Shown here in pieces: positions 63,328 through 64,000 of a DNA stretch of 64,000 nt (the first letter of the stretch is position 1; each line of letters opens with the position of its first letter). The stretch spans positions 1-64,000 of the forward strand of contig NZ_JAUSLT010000021.1 of assembly GCF_030646015.1 (NCBI RefSeq), read 5' to 3'. The notes beneath the pieces were generated by a model, which saw nothing but the letters and a program-made list of their open reading frames with translations, made no database searches and was not told where the DNA came from. This DNA comes from Bradyrhizobium sp. Its GTDB lineage: Bacteria; Pseudomonadota; Alphaproteobacteria; Rhizobiales; Xanthobacteraceae. The translations under genes were made by a program, and so were the position numbers.

Positions 63328-64000
63328 ATGTCCTCCCAGCCAGCATCACGGCCGCTCGGAATATTTCCACTCGTGATGGTGGTCATCCTCGTGCTCTCGA
63401 CCCTGGCGCCCGCGCTCTGGCCGGAGTTTTACCGGGTGATCACCGTGTCGGACATCAAGCCGGTTTCAGGATCCGGGTTTTTCGGGACGCTCAGCGAGCC
63501 GTCGCGCTCGGTTATACCGGGACCGGCCAGGCCAACCAGCTGCCGTTCTATGAACGTAACCGCGATCTCAAGCCCGATCTCGTGATCCTGCTGTTCGTGT
63601 CGAACGACTTTGCCAACAATTCGCCGGTGCTGGAAAGCCTGCGTCACGGTTGGCATCCCGATCATCCGCCGCGCGTCTTCATGCGCGAGCGGCCGGGCCA
63701 GCCGTGTGACAGGTTACCGATCGATCCAGCCTGGCAAAAATGGGTTCTCGCCGGCGACATGGCGGAGCGCGCGCGCCAGCTTCGCGCCATGTCGAAGGAT
63801 TTGGACAACGGCCTGCGCGGCTGGAAACCCAGCCGCGGCAAGAAGCCCACCGACGGTCTGCAGGACATCTTCCTCGGGCACGGACCGCTGCTGCCGGCAT
63901 TCGAGGCCGCCGTCGATTTGACCAAATGCGCGTTTGTCGAGTGGCAGAAATTGGCGGAACAGGACGGATTCAAGCTGCTGGTGGCCTCGGCGAATAACGT
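63328..64000 (+). pseudogene. SGNH/GDSL hydrolase, internally deleted and frameshifted
   Basis: The first frame reads MSSQPASRPLGIFPLVMVVI, a short cytoplasmic tail plus a membrane anchor (about residues 10-34), up to ALWPEFYRVITVSDIKPVSG. The SGNH-like protein continues in another frame from about 63470: AVALGYTGTGQANQLPFYERN, DLVILLFVSNDFANNSPVLE and HGWHPDHPPRVFM, open to the window end. The usual GDS motif block before GTGQ-like sequence is missing, so roughly 80-100 residues appear lost along with the frame. Alternatively a gene starts internally. The 3' end lies outside the window. Confidence 0.6.

Overview
The window reads as a piece of a high-GC alphaproteobacterial chromosome, most likely Bradyrhizobium or a close relative. 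The grounds are the strong G/C preference at third codon positions, the dense acyl-CoA, TRAP-transporter and IclR/TetR/LysR content, and several families of roughly 90-150 bp palindromic intergenic repeats of a kind common in Bradyrhizobium-type genomes. No rRNA, tRNA, CRISPR array, insertion sequence or phage module was found. The genus is an inference, because no marker gene could be compared.

Region by region. (1) 47-8236: a minus-strand run of a biotinyl carrier protein, a TAXI-type TRAP binding protein, a fused TRAP permease and a three-domain glutaminase (glutaminase + STAS + cyclic-nucleotide-binding domain). It is divergent from an IclR regulator that overlaps an acyl-CoA carboxylase-type carboxyltransferase. 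(2) 8357-18824: an MFS transporter, a thiolase, an FAD monooxygenase with a DUF2783 partner, two enoyl-CoA hydratases, a GGDEF diguanylate cyclase followed by a small Cys-containing protein, a frameshifted thioesterase, and TetR and LysR regulators. (3) 18927-28512: a valine-degradation operon (mmsA, acyl-CoA dehydrogenase, 3-hydroxyisobutyryl-CoA hydrolase, mmsB), then an acyl-CoA ligase, MaoC hydratase, SDR dehydrogenase and a flavoprotein. (4) 28617-37721: a DSD1-type PLP enzyme, a Uup-type ABC-F ATPase, a DUF188 protein, a hotdog protein with a DsbA-fold isomerase, and an unusual pair of a molybdopterin large subunit with a GlcD-like FAD oxidase. (5) 37918-57987: housekeeping genes (Ppx/GppA, RlmE, GuaB, an RsmB-type methyltransferase, GuaA) mixed with transport, chemotaxis and membrane proteins of unknown role. 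(6) 58000-64000: a more disturbed area with an HNH endonuclease, a DHFR-like protein, an 83%-identical fragment of a nearby glutathione S-transferase gene, a choloylglycine-hydrolase-like enzyme, an ArsR-SRPBCC-GST operon with its operator, and a broken SGNH hydrolase gene.

How the genes fit together. The recurring theme is uptake and beta-oxidation-like breakdown of organic and branched-chain acids, with a local regulator beside most units. Four short palindromes lie where the neighbouring regulator should bind: IclR at 5736-5762, TetR at 17161-17188, LysR at 18841-18867 and ArsR at 62988-63011. The most interesting combinations are the TAXI-TRAP/glutaminase operon, the carboxyltransferase/biotin carrier set with no biotin carboxylase, and the CoxL-like subunit coupled to a GlcD-like oxidase with no CoxS or CoxM. 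No clearly novel defence or mobile system was found. All calls come from reading the sequence without database searches.
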